Of a stretch of 64,000 nt of DNA, positions 21,301 through 31,200 are shown one piece after another. Source of the DNA: Symbiodinium natans (Eukaryota > Sar > Dinophyceae > Suessiales > Symbiodiniaceae); assembly GCA_905221605.1 (NCBI GenBank), contig CAJNDS010000212.1, positions 126,501 through 190,500 of the forward strand. Reading direction: 5' to 3'. A model generated the notes under the pieces. That model did not search any database. It was not told the origin of the DNA and worked only from the letters and a program-made list of their open reading frames with translations. The position numbers were made by a program, and so were the translations under genes. Each line of letters opens with the position of its first letter. Position 1 is the first letter of the stretch.

Positions 21301-22260
21301 GGGGCAAGGTATGCTTTTGCTGGACATCGTTCACTTGGACAGCCCAGCGCCTCCTTGGAAATTCGTCGAGCTTGCCTGGCAACAGGAGGCACTGCTTGGT
21401 ACCATAATGCTCGGCGCGGCCTTCGTGCTATCTCTGGACAAGCTGTTCTTTGCAGATGTGGAGGTGCTTGGCCCTCCCGCCCGCACATAACCTGGACGTG
21501 TGAGCACACTCAGAGACTTCGTTGCAACCTGCAATTGCCCACCGAAAGGGTCCAGGAGCGATTATTTGGAGCACGGATTCAAGAGTTTCCTGCTGCGCCA
21601 GCAGCTGGAAACGTGCAAAGGTTTGTGCAGCGCCTCGTTGAAGTCATTTTGCGGGCACAGCTCAGTGATCTTCTGCTGGTGGCAACGGATGGCAGTTCGC
21701 AAGATGACATTGGGGCTTTTGCAATTGTTGTTGAGAGTGAGAACGAACCTTTGGCCTGTGGGGACAGCCATGAAGATCAAAGCCCTTTTCGGCAGGAACT
21801 TCAGGCCATCGTTTTCTTTCTTCATGCGTCGCGGGTTGCCTGCATCCACGGTGCCCGGATTGCAGTTTTAGTCGATTGCAAGTCGGCGATCAAAGCCGTG
21901 CAATCGCCGACCAACTGCTCAGCTCCACTGTTAGCCGGTCGTGCCCGTCGCGATCTACTACATCTCCGGGAGCAAGGCAACATCATCGATTTTGTGTGGG
22001 TGCCTTCACATGGAAAGAAAGATGGATGGCACCCGCCGACCCCTCTCGAGGCAACGAAGTGTAGGCGACTTAACCAAATTGCGGACGAGGCCGCAAATAA
22101 GGAGAGAGCTGCGCGCTGTGTGGACTCCTCGCGAGCCAAATGGCATCGAGCTTTTGAGTCCGCCGAAAAGCAAGAAATCGCAATCATCCGAGCTGCGGCA
22201 GCAGCGTCAAAGGAACTTGAAGAGTACATCCTGGCGACTCACGCTGCCAATGCTAGATGA
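18325..22260 (+). CDS. Retrotransposon ORF2: APE endonuclease - reverse transcriptase - RNase H (1311 aa, intact)
   Basis: Same layout as copy 1: endonuclease (LNV Asn, E30, Y110, D142/N144, D207/H208), RT (D610, D616, YVDD 700-703), Cys/His cluster, RNase H (D1122, E1158, D1184, H1229, D1254). All catalytic positions are present, so target-primed reverse transcription is plausible. The first codon here is TTG, sharing bases with the ORF1 stop (TTGA). The frame is open upstream to 18274 in -1 phase relative to ORF1 and contains the conserved endonuclease start KIASLNV. No ATG lies before residue 106, which is inside the nuclease domain, so conventional initiation would remove essential residues. 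Either -1 frameshifting or stop-coupled reinitiation is likely. Confidence 0.93.
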   Translation: MNVIRKGVSLSNLIDDFASGIGAELLSIQEADVNPLSKLGYLKEWRSLGATAILSQLDDGANSHRVALVSKLPIQPVTLKTELASTRYSAGLIDCRISGRISKVLMVAFYGFPNDAHATSQALLEVFEAVKRFGGAFILLGDYNMTQEEGAVRDLLMEGSARSLDEMFLGPLPPTNPLNTRRIDFGLADSTVLATDVQHFRRCELSDHAIICYSLDSSALSTGHAQPTFANLSQNDPEKIAQSFELSWDIHRFDSYLDSGDLDEAWRLLSDAGEASLANKENAGQCQARSEAWSPKQRPLVKQSVHVRGHESQGVRGLRRLTTRLRQLHQQRHCDDLREAIVQSLPKLRKLVPELPFLPAGCLEEQVDAVQQLYERYLAQEQEARVQQWRSRTKQNVVRQISWVKRKADEALRAEQQPPPIESAPVSIHPTLVLKTQGKNWKEKWTAKPGDINFQAIREILEEVPQVQPSEIQLQMTALELKEAAKQMINKATGADQWSAKSMLRLAEQWWDGLCRLWNKIIVLGYIPRLWRRAVIILLPKKVDETRPIALSSVLWRIGARCVARKLRQWSELWLDHCTLGSAAGRAVTDAHCRVHMAWNDGCRAFIQQDLTAFFDSLSVPAVVMVLNRLGAPTALKTLLTSFYHDARRIFRVGGVWDTGWFEPTRGLLQGCPLSPVVALAVGCIWSRFCQVPGAQNLIYVDDRMIWPDHSMPDPVAAVSLALHKSDIYDAAFNFTCKPSKCGVAAALDDHSLDVIAERRGYKRTSHLDILGVRLDLQVQNASPLKLHLRVLLLRLHYLKVLGPNAAHKKLVIHSLVFSAVLWAAGVAEPCSREIREIQKATRAVYKQHCTDETPAILLYEVFGWDLNLRWALDKAALKALWRYVCKPPEWLDTLPLTNAFPAWGVIFPMAQEVLERLNWQALVRDKALSRTDDNGVQRKYFFGVDSFKVLIQWLTEAHRYKAVMECGRVSRSYHRSDDNLARGMALPKPPEGARYAFAGHRSLGQPSASLEIRRACLATGGTAWYHNARRGLRAISGQAVLCRCGGAWPSRPHITWTCEHTQRLRCNLQLPTERVQERLFGARIQEFPAAPAAGNVQRFVQRLVEVILRAQLSDLLLVATDGSSQDDIGAFAIVVESENEPLACGDSHEDQSPFRQELQAIVFFLHASRVACIHGARIAVLVDCKSAIKAVQSPTNCSAPLLAGRARRDLLHLREQGNIIDFVWVPSHGKKDGWHPPTPLEATKCRRLNQIADEAANKERAARCVDSSRAKWHRAFESAEKQEIAIIRAAAAASKELEEYILATHAANAR

Positions 22261-22321
22261 TGGCCTAAGCAAGTGTGACCGCCCGAGTCGTCAACTCGAC
22301 TGACGTGCCACACTGAATGAA

Positions 22322-23047
22322 ATGATGATTCCGTTCTTAGGGCCTCAAATGAGAGGACCATCTAAGCCTTTGCAGCTCTGCCTGCTTGGTCTTGTAGCCT
22401 CCAGGCATCTGATGACAGCATTTTTATTTTCATTTTGTACAGCTGAGACAGATCAGCTCCATCTCCTGTGCCAGGCATGTGCAGTTTGCCTCGCGCAAGT
22501 TATGTGGCTGTTCCTGAAGTGGAACGTTTCACGGACAGGTGGACCAGTCGTGCGTGGGACCTCGCGAGCGCTTCGGCATGCCGGGGAGCTCGGGGCCTGC
22601 GCACTCATAACCCATAGTTTTCCTGGCAGACCAGAAGTCCCAGAGCAGGGAGCTTTGTGCAGTTTTGCTTTTGTCCAACTCATGTGTAGTCCATCGCGTA
22701 GAAGCAGGAAGTACGTTCTTGTGCCACCTGAGGTCTTGATCCAGCACCTGTCCGAAATGGGCAGGTTGGACAGGCGCGGTCTGTGGTCATCTCCTGTGCG
22801 ACACAACAACAGCCGTGCACATGAGTTTACAACGCGCAGGTCCCAGTCAATTCTCGATTTTTCTGCACAGTTGGATTTCGTCGGAACAGATCCTGTGACC
22901 TTCGAGGGCGAATTGGAAAAGGATTGCAGGCAACGGAAGCTCTTCGAGTGTCTCTTGGCCGTTTACAAGCATAATGCACGGAAAGCAAGTCAATTTACGA
23001 GAGGCGTTTTTCATCATTCTTCTTCCCAGGCCGCTGGTGGTGTATGA
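22322..23047 (+). CDS. First 3' ORF of the retrotransposon, copy 2 (241 aa, unknown)
   Basis: ATG 22322 to TGA 23045-23047. The N-terminal 70 residues are hydrophobic and Cys-rich. The C-terminal 70 residues (ILDFSAQLDFVGTDPVTFEG region, then RKLFECLLAVYKHN) look like a soluble domain. No family is recognised. The end overlaps the next ATG in the sequence ATGA. The matching frame in copy 1 is broken by 8 bp, so either its product is dispensable or copy 1 is decaying. Confidence 0.5.
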   Translation: MMIPFLGPQMRGPSKPLQLCLLGLVASRHLMTAFLFSFCTAETDQLHLLCQACAVCLAQVMWLFLKWNVSRTGGPVVRGTSRALRHAGELGACALITHSFPGRPEVPEQGALCSFAFVQLMCSPSRRSRKYVLVPPEVLIQHLSEMGRLDRRGLWSSPVRHNNSRAHEFTTRRSQSILDFSAQLDFVGTDPVTFEGELEKDCRQRKLFECLLAVYKHNARKASQFTRGVFHHSSSQAAGGV

Positions 23048-23571
23048 GGCTGGCAAACGTGGACAAAACCCATTTCTCACAAAGTGATGTCTACAATATC
23101 ATCACCGCCAACCTTCGAGATCTGTTTGCACACTGCTGCGACGTGGATGCATCTGTGAGCGATGCTGCGCACCATCTTATTTGGAACCATGGGTTGGGTG
23201 GCCTCCCATTTGTGCAGCAATTGATTGCCGAAGCCATGCTTGACCGGATGGAAGACCTGCTTCCAGAGTCCGTCGAAATCAGCAAAGAGGCCTTGAAGCA
23301 GGCAATGCGGTGTGCGACGAATCTTACTACCGTTCTGCGCGCACTGACGAAGCCTCAGCGTCAGAAGTGGGTGTCCCTGCTGGTCAGAGCCCTCCAAATT
23401 GAGGAGCAGGACCAAGTCCAGGAGACACTGCTATCTTATCTGAAGATCCTGTGGCGAGTTGATGACGAGCCCAGAGCAAGCTATGCAGAAGCAGAGGAGC
23501 AACTGAAGGGTTTCTCAATGCATGCCAACAAGCATTTGCAGATGGAGATTTGGCAGCTCCACTACTGCTGA
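23044..23571 (+). CDS. Second 3' ORF of the retrotransposon, copy 2 (175 aa, helical, unknown)
   Basis: ATG 23044, overlapping the previous stop by four bases, to TGA 23569-23571, about 40 bp before the element end. It is predicted mostly helical by composition, with a stretch FVQQLIAEAMLDRMEDLLPE. It might be a captured C-terminal part of a host HEAT-like protein, but I cannot identify the source. Conservation in both copies supports it as a constant part of the element. Confidence 0.5.
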   Translation: MRLANVDKTHFSQSDVYNIITANLRDLFAHCCDVDASVSDAAHHLIWNHGLGGLPFVQQLIAEAMLDRMEDLLPESVEISKEALKQAMRCATNLTTVLRALTKPQRQKWVSLLVRALQIEEQDQVQETLLSYLKILWRVDDEPRASYAEAEEQLKGFSMHANKHLQMEIWQLHYC

Positions 23572-23830
23572 ATTCTGTCTCACGCAGCCAAACGCTCAAC
23601 GAAAGCTTCAGAAAAAAAGGAAGTGGGCAAATGCCTCTACTGCCTGTCAGCATTTTCTTGACCCTAGTCTTTATGCAGTATGCAAAGTAGCTATGAAGAT
23701 GGCTCCAAGGATGCCGCGCTTGCACCGTTCAATGCGAAGCCAAAGGCCCCAACCACAGAGAGGGGAAGGGGTGGAGAGGGAGGGAGGGGATAGGGTGGCC
23801 CAAGTGAGACGTGAAGTGTGAGTAGCACAG

Positions 23831-25030
23831 GTCAAGCTCTTCGGCGATCTCCAGGATGACAACGACAACAGCCAGATCACGGCCCCAAAGGTGGGAACAG
23901 ATCTGCTGCTGGAAGACGGCATCATGAAGGTGAATGTCGCGGAGAAGCTCAGCGACACGGATCTGAAAGCGAAGGTCACACTTGGCAACCAGGGTGTCAA
24001 CGTTCAAGACGTTGAGAGGAACTGCGCAGCTCGGACCACCAAAGACGTGGATGCCGAGTTTCCGTTGCTGCTGGACTCCATCGGGTACATGTGCGTGTCT
24101 TTCGTACAGAAGGGACAGGACTTCCAGGAGCTCATCGATATCATGGACCAGCTCAACATCGTACAGGCCCGCGTAGTCCTTTGCATATCCCCACGCATCT
24201 TCCATGCTTTCAGACCTGAGCTGCCCGAAGATCGAGAAGCCTCAGGCTGTCATGTTATCCGTGATGTTTTAGAAGTGCAGCAGCATGCTGGCCTGACGCT
24301 GTGGTCTTTTCAAGGCTCTCACCAACATCGGTGGCATTATCGCCAAGTCCCAGGCCCTGATGGTGGTCCGAGACGATCTAGGCGTGGAGCTGGAGCTCGA
24401 AAGAGTGCCCTTCTGGAAATTGCTCATCCGCAAAGCCAAGGCTTCGCCGTGCAAGTTCTCATGTACGTAGAGCGGTGCAAGAGTCTTGATTTGCATGCCA
24501 ACTATGGAGAGGATTCCGGGCTTGTAGTCATCAACGCTATGCAGATGGTCGTGAGCATGTGACTTGTCGGACGGTGCAAGTACGGGGCGACCAGATCCAC
24601 CGAGCAAGGACGGAGGGAATAGGAGGAACCCGTCACCGGGTTACCAAGCTTCGCAACTAGTGCGACCAGTATCGGAGGCAGTCATGGTGTTGTAAGAAGC
24701 CACATGATCACATGACCTTGTCTGAATATGGCAACCTCCGAGGATCGACAGACCCGTCCCGGCCAGGGCGGAAAGTAGGGATCTGCATCATGGCATCTTG
24801 GACGGCGCCAATGCGGTGATGCTGAGCGGAGAGGCGGGCGCGGACGAGGCGTACGAGGACGTGGGCGCTTGGGGCTCGGGAATGGATAACAACAGGAGAT
24901 GATCCTCAAGATGATCGAACCCGGCGCTAATGTCTTCCGATTCGACTTCGAACGGGTCTACCCGCTGATGCGCAAGGCAGCGAAGGAGCTCGGCAAGAAG
25001 GTGCCGCGGACGGTTTTTTACGTAGTAGCA
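23831..25030 (+). pseudogene. Pyruvate-kinase-like gene pieces in rearranged order
   Basis: Several peptides match pyruvate kinase signatures. These are LLLEDGIMKVNV with FVQKGQDFQELIDIM (about 23831-24160, B domain and following strand), CPKIEKPQA (24216-24242), LTNIGGIIAKSQAL and VVRDDLGVELELERVPFW (about 24316-24440, active-site region, with D for the usual G in RGDLG), and ILDGANAVMLSGEAG (about 24789-24840). A segment resembling the enzyme's N-terminus (GANVFRFDF, then MRKAAKELGKKVP) comes last, at about 24911-25020, which is the wrong order. Intron-like gaps ending in TTTCAG separate some pieces. Several core motifs (ATQMLESM, the K/E metal loop) are not found. It is either a decayed copy or the junction of two tandem copies. 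Confidence 0.6.
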
Positions 25031-25994
25031 GAAGACCAATGGAAGGTTGGCATATGTCCTTAAGAAATGAATGCCGTTGAAAAATGTTCTTCTTTTGGAG
25101 GTGACAGCCTTTCCACCTTGACCTCAGGTTCAAGCAGCTTGGTGTTGACCCGGGTGCTATGTCTGGGTTGCTTGATGCAGAGTGTGGCCTCGGATCTGGC
25201 CAACAGGTTCCCTTCCCCTAAAATTGAACCGCCAAATCCGTTTACCACGAAAAACTGCCCCGGTGCCGAAAGCTGCCAAGATACCGTTGCGAACAATGTC
25301 TTGCAAAAACGAGCGGGCACGGTTCAGGGTCCGTTGACAAGAGAACAGGTGGCTGCCCCTGCCTCTGCCCATGTGAAGCAGGGATCCAGGAGGGACAAGG
25401 TCAGGACGATCTTCGCCGTTTATATCGGTGAATGATATTCGCAAGAACACGAACAGGAAGACAACGGCCCCCACCCTCCATGACCTCCTCCTCAGGGGGA
25501 GATCGTTGCTCCCGGAAGACGAATATACCCTCTTCAAGTCAAACGTGAGCAATGCGCGCAAAACGTCAAAGTCTTGAGCAAGGACTGGAAATACATGGTA
25601 CATGGTGGCATGGTGGGCACGTACGGAGTAGCATCCGCCCAGCTCTGTTGGGGTCGGGAACACCGAATGCTCTGCTTGCGGGTTACGTGGGATTTGGAAT
25701 TTGCCTGCCACTTGCACGGAACACTTCGTGCAGAAACTCGGAAAAAGGTGTTCGGAACTGCAGATCTCGCTGTGGCTACGCATCCCAAGCTAGGGAATCC
25801 CCGGCGCCTGTCCCAAGGCCATGTCAAATAAATTTCGCCCCCTTTATCATCTCTCACCACGTCGGAGGTAGTGCAGACCCATTCCCTTTGTTCGATAACA
25901 CGGACCTTTGACGCATCCTGCAGCCCATCAGTGCCGAAGGGAATGGTTTCACGTAGAGGTTTGCGATGACCTGAAGGCCTACGGACGAGTAGTC

Positions 25995-25997
25995 AAA

Positions 25998-26030
<33 letters not shown>
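25995..26030. repeat. (GA)n microsatellite
   Basis: AGAGAGAAAGAGAGAGAGAG-type run of about 35 bp, homopurine on +. Confidence 0.85.
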
Positions 26031-26663
26031 CCGATAGGCTAACATCAACACCCAGTGGTTGAGTGAGACGATGTTTTATGGATCGATCTCAGGTGGCCAG
26101 GTAATTTTACCACACCGGTTAACAGCGCGTACAGTGTGAATCTTGACTTCCCCTACGTAGGGGTCTGCGCGCGTGCCTTCTGGTGCTTTGTTCGGCCAGT
26201 GAATCGTAGTGAGATGCCGGGACATGCTGCTGGCGCATGCCAATAGATGAGCGTGCATTCGTGAGTTTACCCTTGATTGCATGGAGAAGAAAGCAAAGCA
26301 TGCAGATTGTGGAACATTAAGAAATGATATTAAATGTCATCATTTACATAGCGGAATGTGTGTTTTCGGTGATTTTGTGCTTTGATTGGATATGTGATGC
26401 GTATTCGGGCGAAGCTGTGCTCAGCTTGTTTTGCATAGAGCACAACTTCAACACGACGTAAACACATGCAAATACAGAATCTACGTAGTAAATCGTAGTA
26501 ACATATATCCAGGAATAGACACAAATATGTCATGTAGATATGAGAAGGGCTACTAATCGGTAATGCGAACCTTGAAAATACACATCAGAAAGGTAGACAA
26601 AAGTGTAAACATACATTTGCATACAAATAGAAGCATGACTTGAATATAGTTTGAAATTCGAGC

Positions 26664-26705
26664 ACCTATATATATATATATGTATATACATATATACACA
26701 TCTAT
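26664..26705. repeat. (TA)n and TATATAC AT-rich repeat
   Basis: TATATATATATA followed by TGTATATACATATATACACA. It sits in an AT-rich 400-bp zone unlike the rest of the window. Confidence 0.85.
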
Positions 26706-26875
26706 GATGTGTCGATGCATATAAGTAATGTGCCCAACTATGTAGCGATAACATGTGCATATACATATAAAAAAAGTGCACATTGCGGTCAGCAGGCTAC
26801 ATAAGTAACTAGCTAGTTGGGCATTTAGTTTTGGTTAGCTACTCTGCTCGGAGACACACACACACACACAGAGCA

Positions 26876-28033
26876 ATGGTCACTGCGGCCATTGCGGCGG
26901 GGCTGCAGGTGAAAGAATGCGGTCGCTTGGAGCTCGCATCAAGCAGCTCTGCCAAACGAGTTTTAATTGTTGTTGTTCCAGGCCATACGCATGTTCCTTC
27001 ATCAGGCTTGAAGCAACTGCATGATGAGCTGCAGTTATTGTTGCCAGAAGCCGTGCTTTTGGTAGCCGGCATGAGCCACTTGCATCATGGCGAACAGACA
27101 GCTTTAAGGGAGGATGATATTGATTTTGCAGCCTTGCAGTTGTCCCAAGAAATATCATCCAAGCTGGACAAAATCGAGCATGATACTGGAATGTTGTTTG
27201 CGCTGAGCTTTTGGTGCTTGGGGACGGGTGGCTTGATCGCCAGAGCAGCTTTGTCCTGGCTTACATCCCGTCAAGACAAGTTGTTGACGTACGTTTCTTT
27301 GGGCACACCTCACCTTGGTCTATTCCTGCCAGGTTTGTCGTGGTGGTATTGGTGGCGCGTATCCCTTTGGAGATCATGTTGTTCGAGTCCGCTCTGGCTA
27401 GAACAGGTCACGCACAGCGAAGGGAGACGAGTGCGTGGATCACGACTTTTCCGACTGTGCAGTGCAGATATGCTGAGTTCTTTCAGACGCATAATTTTTA
27501 TTGGCAGCGGAACAGATTTCTTAGTGCCATTATCATCGTCAGCGCTTCAAGGCGTAAGCTGTGATGCTAACAAAGTTACACCCGTAGTTGCTCCTCCTGA
27601 CCTCCTCAATGGGGCGCCCTCATCCAAAGTGTTGTTGATCTTGCTTCCCATTCTCTGGCTTGCACGCTTGCGGGCGTGGAGCGTTCTTCTTGCATTATTG
27701 GCTGCGGTGCTTGCTGCTCTTTTGCTTCCATCTCCACCAGGGCATTTTGGACGCAGACTCGACTCTGTGAAGATGCAGTTTCACGATTTCTTCAAAACAG
27801 TTCGCGGGGAGCTTGAACCAGGATTGGACAGAGATTTGGCGCAGCTGTTTCTGTCCACGCTGCCTGCAGAGAAGTTGCTGAAAGTCGAAGTGTGGCCAAA
27901 CAAGCGGAGCTGGAGGTTCAGACAGGGTTTTGGTTCTGACGTGCTTTATGAACACGAATGGATCAAGGCCATGGTTGCGCGTTATGGACCTTCCTTGATT
28001 GCAACTCGAGAAGAAAAGTCTGTTTGCAGTTGA
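26876..28033 (+). CDS. DUF676/FAM135-like alpha/beta hydrolase with altered nucleophile site
   Basis: Intronless, 385 codons from ATG 26876; the frame is open a little further upstream but only through a CA repeat, so this ATG is preferred. Family features in order: the first strand and oxyanion-type loop LIVVVPGH (30-37, usually VHG), SFWCLGTGGLIARAAL (111-126) where GxSxG is expected, SLGTPHLG (141-148), and the acid strand IFIGSGTDFLVP (208-218, Asp214). A long hydrophobic segment at 251-285 is probably membrane-spanning. The serine of the nucleophile elbow is absent (a Gly aligns there), and an obvious catalytic His is not clear. It may be a pseudoenzyme or use another residue. It lies on the same strand as NDC80, which starts 238 bp downstream. 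Confidence 0.7.
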   Translation: MVTAAIAAGLQVKECGRLELASSSSAKRVLIVVVPGHTHVPSSGLKQLHDELQLLLPEAVLLVAGMSHLHHGEQTALREDDIDFAALQLSQEISSKLDKIEHDTGMLFALSFWCLGTGGLIARAALSWLTSRQDKLLTYVSLGTPHLGLFLPGLSWWYWWRVSLWRSCCSSPLWLEQVTHSEGRRVRGSRLFRLCSADMLSSFRRIIFIGSGTDFLVPLSSSALQGVSCDANKVTPVVAPPDLLNGAPSSKVLLILLPILWLARLRAWSVLLALLAAVLAALLLPSPPGHFGRRLDSVKMQFHDFFKTVRGELEPGLDRDLAQLFLSTLPAEKLLKVEVWPNKRSWRFRQGFGSDVLYEHEWIKAMVARYGPSLIATREEKSVCS

Positions 28034-28270
28034 GTTGCTTAGTCATGCACATCAGGGATTCTGCTGCCTGATGCTGCTTTGAAAAGATCCACGTACAGGT
28101 ATCTACACGTTGTGTGCAACATTGTCCAACTGTCGCTTCGCGTTGCATCGCATTGTGGCTCGAGAGTAGTTTGCGTATTGTACCTCGGCTGGCTTCGAGG
28201 CCGTCCCATGTAGTGAACGTTTGGATGTGTTACAGCCGTGACCTGCTGTGACTTATCCCAGTCCGCATCC

Positions 28271-31200
28271 ATGACGAGCACCCCGAAGCAGAAGTTTCGG
28301 CCGTCCCTGGGTGAGTGGGGGCCCTGGCAGCGTCACCTTTAACATGAGTGCCTAAAAAACGCTGCATCATCAAAGGCCGTCCCGAGTCAGCAGATTGCGA
28401 GCACAATCTCCTGGAGCTTCATCAGTTCAGGGCCAAATGTGTAGGGCCAATCGCGTAAATGAACTCAGTGCGACAGTTAGGTTTTTGACTTTCTATCGAC
28501 AGGTCGGATCGGGTGAGGATGTCGGCACATCGCCCCGCAGGCTGAGCGCTGACTGCGTTGTTTCGTCAGGTTGTGTGTTTGTTGCTGTTTGTTGCTACAC
28601 TTGCCAGCCTCGGTCCTGAAGGCGCGCCTTGTTCCCCACCGGTTCAGGCCGGTTGAACGTAATTGTTGCACGAGATCTTCAGTCGTGCAGAGTGGGGCAC
28701 GTGGGTCATGTGCCAAGGGCGATCTCGAGGAATTGTGAGCTCAAGGCAAGCGTGGGCAGGAGAAGCTCGAAAGTTCTACTGCCCTCAATTTTGTCTTTTC
28801 TTCAGCTTAGTTTTTGCCGCTTTCATACCTTTTAGTGAGGCACTCGCGCGACCCGAGACCAGTCGGGGATCGAGCCTTCACTGCGCAATGTGCGAAGAAC
28901 GTGGTGGAACTGCTCTCGGTGACCCACTTAGACAACTCAAACTGCAACTCTTTGCAGCCCTCGTAGCTATAGGAATTGCAGAACTCTTACCGCACTCTTG
29001 ATCAGTTTCAGTTTCGTTCGTTCACTGCTTGCCTTGCCCAAGGCTCGAGGATACTCGAAGACGTTTTCGCATGACAAGCTACTGAAGGCATTTGGGTTTC
29101 GACTTCTGTCCTTTCAGTTGATTGCAGCTTTCTGACACACACACACAGAGGACCCTTCCACGAAAGAGTTTTATGATGTTTTCCGCTTCCTGATCGCGCA
29201 GTTGGACCCTGTGTGTCAGTAGCGATGTTTTTGTGGCATGGCTTGATGTTGGCTTGAATCGTTGAACTTGCTGTCCCTGCTTCTACCAGGACCCCCAGCT
29301 AGAAGTTGAAGGCAAAATGGAAGATGAAGTGTGCCACTGAAAGCTTGCAGACGATCTTTTCTGTTCGGTATAAGAGCAATGATTGACGTGAGCATTGGCT
29401 CTGAATGAGGTGCCCAACATCATGCGTCGCTTGAAGTACCCAGTGGAAGTCAACCGATCCAAGCTTCAGGACCGCCAAAGCACACGAGAGGGTTTGGAAG
29501 CCTGAGAAGCCTTGGTAAGCTGCCTGTAATTGAAGTCTTTAAGGCCATCAGTGGGCCGAACACTTGGCCGTGCGAGCCTTAGAGTTTATGGAAGAGTGAC
29601 CCGTCCTTTTGGAAACAATGGCAGGCAGCTACTGGCGGTGTTGGACTGGCTGACAGTCCTTGCGAGGAGCCTACACAAGAGCTTCCCAGAATGGACCTGT
29701 CCAGAGTGTTTTGGCCTATGCTTTCTCAGACAGGTTCGCATCAACGATGATCTCATTGAACCTTTGGCTGCTTGTCAACTTGGTCTATCAGCCGCATGCC
29801 TGCACATGCTTGCGCTTGCCTGCACGCGGACTTGAACAGCAATGAGATGTAGTTGCGGGGTTCTTATGGAGCATTCTCGCGAATCGTTGAGGATGTGGGT
29901 GACCTTGACCGAGATGCAGGTACGTGTACTTCCTGTGTGCTTCAGGGATGCTCTGGATTTGCGCAGCTCGTTCCTTCCGAAAGGTGATCATCACGTTCTG
30001 AGATCCTTGCATGAGAACTACTTGAACTTCTTGAGCGGGAAAGATGACAGTGGAGATGAAGAGAGGCAGAAGCGAAAGAGTCGAATTGGATTGCGTGTCT
30101 TGTTTTCGAGTTCGTAGTTACGTTAGTAATTACGTGGTTCTTGCGCATACTGGTGTTTTGATGGAGAGGCTGCGGATGATCTACATGCAGCGCCTCGAAG
30201 CCTTGCAGGCAGAAATCCAACGCTTGGAGAACCAGCAAGTCGAGATGCAGCAGCGGCCACTGGTCCAACAAAAGAATCAGAGCGAGAGAGAGAGAGAAAG
30301 AGAGAAGAAGAAGTGTGCTGTGAGAGGTGTTCCCCCCCAGAGGTGTCCCTCCGATTATCCATTTGGGTCGCTTCTGGGGCGCTTTTGGGGCGGCTTTGGC
30401 CCCAAACTCAGGTTGCAAGATTTCCACGGCGAGCACGACCGGCTCCTAGAGCTTCAGAAGGTGCCTGCCCAGTAGCAGCCTCAGAGATATTCAGAGATCC
30501 TCAGGGATCCTCGGAGTCTCTAACACATCACGGGCTCTTGCGCCGACAGTTCTGAGAAGTTCTGAGGCTTGAGATGGAGGCGGACCGGCTGCGCAGCATC
30601 ATCCAGGTCAGCGTCTGTACAAAAGCAGCGTGCGAAACAGCCTCCCTTTCTGGGCTGAAGGCGCAGGAGCACAAGGTGCAGACCATTGAGGACGAGACGA
30701 AGTGCAAGCAGGTGCAAATGGTGCAACATTGGACCAGCCCGCCATGCCAAACTGATGGCTTTGAATGCGGCTTGCCCGCAGCTTCTCTCATTCGCTTGCG
30801 AAGGCCGAGGAGCGCGAGCAGCAGAAGGAGATTGAGACGTTGCAGGTGGGTGCTCAGTGGGTGCTGGGTAGACTTTCTCTGGCGGCTTATCTTGGATGAC
30901 TTGGATGGTTCATGAGGCCAAGCGTGCATGCTTGGCGGAGCAGGTCGAGAGTCAGGTCCGCCGGTTCCCCTCAAGACATTTCACGAGTTTTCCACACTTT
31001 GCCACAGTTTCAGTTGCGACTTAACGAAGCCCTGGCTGGCTACTGTGAGCTCGCACTCGAGGCGTATTCGAGGAGAGACATCGAGCGCTTGCATGCCGAG
31101 CGGTCGCATCTGCGGCAGTTGTTCAAGGATCTTAAGGCGACGTGCGGTGACGTGCGGTGAAGTGCGGTGAAGTGACGTGAAGGTGCTCTTGGGTGTCGAT

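Larger units (their letters stand above)
13784..23618 (+). mobile_element. Non-LTR retrotransposon, copy 2 (apparently full length and intact)
   Basis: Near-identical to copy 1 from 13784 to 23611, then seven A residues (23612-23618) as a short poly(A)-like tail. All four frames are open: ORF1 14219-18328, ORF2 18325-22260, and two 3' ORFs at 22322-23047 and 23044-23571. Each frame overlaps or nearly abuts the next, as in a translationally coupled unit. The endonuclease, RT and RNase H catalytic residues are all present. GGAAG occurs near both edges (13773 and 23619), but at the 5' edge it is not adjacent to the element, so a target-site duplication is not established. High identity to copy 1 implies recent activity or duplication. 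Confidence 0.94.
25040..26830. other. Gene-poor stretch with simple repeats
   Basis: No convincing coding region. A minus-strand frame (25157-25783) and a plus-strand frame (25067-25435) overlap each other and show no family features, so I treat both as chance. A GA run lies at 25999-26030, and from about 26300 the DNA becomes AT-rich with a (TA)n/(TATAC)n tract at 26668-26700. A short (CA)n at 26855-26870 directly precedes the next gene. Confidence 0.5.

Noticed and set aside
25157-25783. 208-codon minus-strand frame
   Set aside because: No domain or family feature, overlaps an equally plain plus-strand frame, and would be the only minus-strand gene in the window.
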